Assembly (NCBI GenBank): GCA_002686835.1
Contig: NYYP01000027.1
Location: 1-40,258, forward strand
Reading direction: 5' to 3'
DNA: 40,258 nucleotides
Origin: Opitutia bacterium
GTDB taxonomy: Bacteria; Verrucomicrobiota; Verrucomicrobiia; Opitutales; Seribacteraceae
Shown: positions 39,661-40,258 of the stretch, piece after piece
How positions within the stretch are numbered: position 1 is the first letter of the stretch
Layout of the letters: each line of letters opens with the position of its first letter
Notes under the pieces: model-generated
Databases searched by the model: none
Told to the model about the DNA's origin: nothing
What the model saw: the letters and a program-made list of their open reading frames with translations, nothing else
Made by a program: the position numbers and the translations under genes

Positions 39661-40242
39661 ATGAACCAATCTTCCCGCAAGTTATGGGCTAAACATTTGG
39701 CTGGTCAATCGACCAAATCAAAAAAAGGATTTGATCCCAAATTATTGCTTAAAAAAGAGCCGTTCAATGGCAGGATCCTTGGAGTGGATCCCAGTTTAAG
39801 AGGGACCGGACTGGCTATCCTTGAATGCCAGGGAAGTTCTTACCGATTGCTTCATTCGGAGACACTCAAGTTGGGAAGCAAGATCTCATCAATATCCTGC
39901 CTCGGGAAAATTCATGAATTGGTAGCTCATTTAACCGACCTCTGGCAACCGCGTCATATTTCATGTGAAGAGACAATTTACGTGCAAAATTTTAAGACTG
40001 CGCAAATCATGGGTTCTGCCCGAGGAGCTGCACTCTCAGCAGCAGCAATCCGTAATATTCCAGTATTCGAGTATGCACCTCTTAGGGTTAAGCAAGCGGT
40101 GGTAGGGTTTGGTCGTGCAAGCAAGGAACAGATGTCGAGTACTCTTGCTCAAATGCTTGGGCTGCCCCAGGCATTACCTTTTGATCAGGCAGATGCATTG
40201 GGTCTTGCTCTTTGTCATGCACTTACTTGGGTTCCCGAATAG
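39661..40242 (+). CDS. ruvC: Holliday junction resolvase RuvC
   Basis: This encodes 193 residues. RuvC cuts Holliday junctions with the RuvAB motor. The RNase H-like active site is seen in GVDPSLRGTGLAIL (first Asp, residue 43), SCEETIYVQNFKTA (Glu), and DQADALGLALCHAL (terminal Asp). The first ~35 residues are a basic extension not found in the ~170-residue classical proteins. A TTG at codon 29 could be a later start, but the ATG is perfectly spaced (3 bases) after the previous stop, so I kept it. It forms a recombination group with recO and recF in this window. The gene ends 16 bases before the right edge. Confidence 0.93.
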   Translation: MNQSSRKLWAKHLAGQSTKSKKGFDPKLLLKKEPFNGRILGVDPSLRGTGLAILECQGSSYRLLHSETLKLGSKISSISCLGKIHELVAHLTDLWQPRHISCEETIYVQNFKTAQIMGSARGAALSAAAIRNIPVFEYAPLRVKQAVVGFGRASKEQMSSTLAQMLGLPQALPFDQADALGLALCHALTWVPE

Positions 40243-40258
40243 TGAAGACTGCTCTTGT

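Overview
The window reads as chromosomal DNA of a marine-type member of Verrucomicrobiota, most likely class Opitutae/Opitutia (Puniceicoccales or Coraliomargarita-like). Four things point there. There is a secreted TIGR02597-type protein, a family I know mainly from Verrucomicrobium. There is a PEP-CTERM protein with autotransporter-like strand repeats. There is a giant InlB-type repeat protein. The housekeeping proteins are also diverged in the PVC style, with loss of zinc-ligand cysteines. The assignment is inference from protein character, not from a search. Gene density is high, most starts lack strong Shine-Dalgarno sites, and GTG/TTG starts are frequent.

Layout. 1-545 is the 3' end of a secreted protein with a calcium-binding type-3 repeat and a Trp-rich C-terminus. 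553-1794 (minus) holds aroQ and a Nif3-family gene. An initiator tRNA gene (1884-1960) leads into rpsB-tsf, which ends in a strong hairpin shared with a convergent Na+/Ca2+ exchanger gene. 5096-9573 is ileS, a histone-H1-like/DksA-like fusion gene, and lspA. 9609-11746 (minus) is trpB-yicC with overlapping stop and start. 11823-13720 is kdsB plus an LptF/LptG permease gene (lipopolysaccharide synthesis and export).

13844-25756 is a block of about 12 kb of exported proteins: the TIGR02597-type protein, a 2,369-residue InlB-repeat protein on the minus strand, and a divergent 771-residue PEP-CTERM protein. The last two share an N-terminal domain. The giant protein also shares its Trp-rich C-terminus with the fragment at the left edge. 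The giant protein has visible internal history: about 23 repeats, and two separate places where a three-repeat module was duplicated in tandem.

25809-29916 (minus) is a SNF2-family helicase gene and glgA, separated by a short spacer with DnaA-box-like sequences. 30145-35375 is the conserved phoH-pgpH-ybeY-(DUF502)-recO order. 35446-40242 continues on the plus strand with yjbQ, a LysM lipoprotein gene, a cysteine desulfurase gene, recF, a TauE/SafE transporter gene and ruvC, mostly closely packed or overlapping. The plus-strand run from 30145 to 40242 could be one or a few operons covering rRNA maturation, c-di-AMP turnover, repair and envelope functions.

The most interesting signals are: the modular exported-protein block (shared N-domain, shared Trp-rich C-domain, nested repeats); the H1-like/DksA-like fusion with lost cysteines and a duplicated DD(V/I)(I/L)GF motif; an isoleucyl-tRNA synthetase with half of its terminal zinc ligands replaced; and an initiator tRNA with an A1:U72 pair and C73. 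I saw no CRISPR array, insertion sequence, rRNA or prophage.
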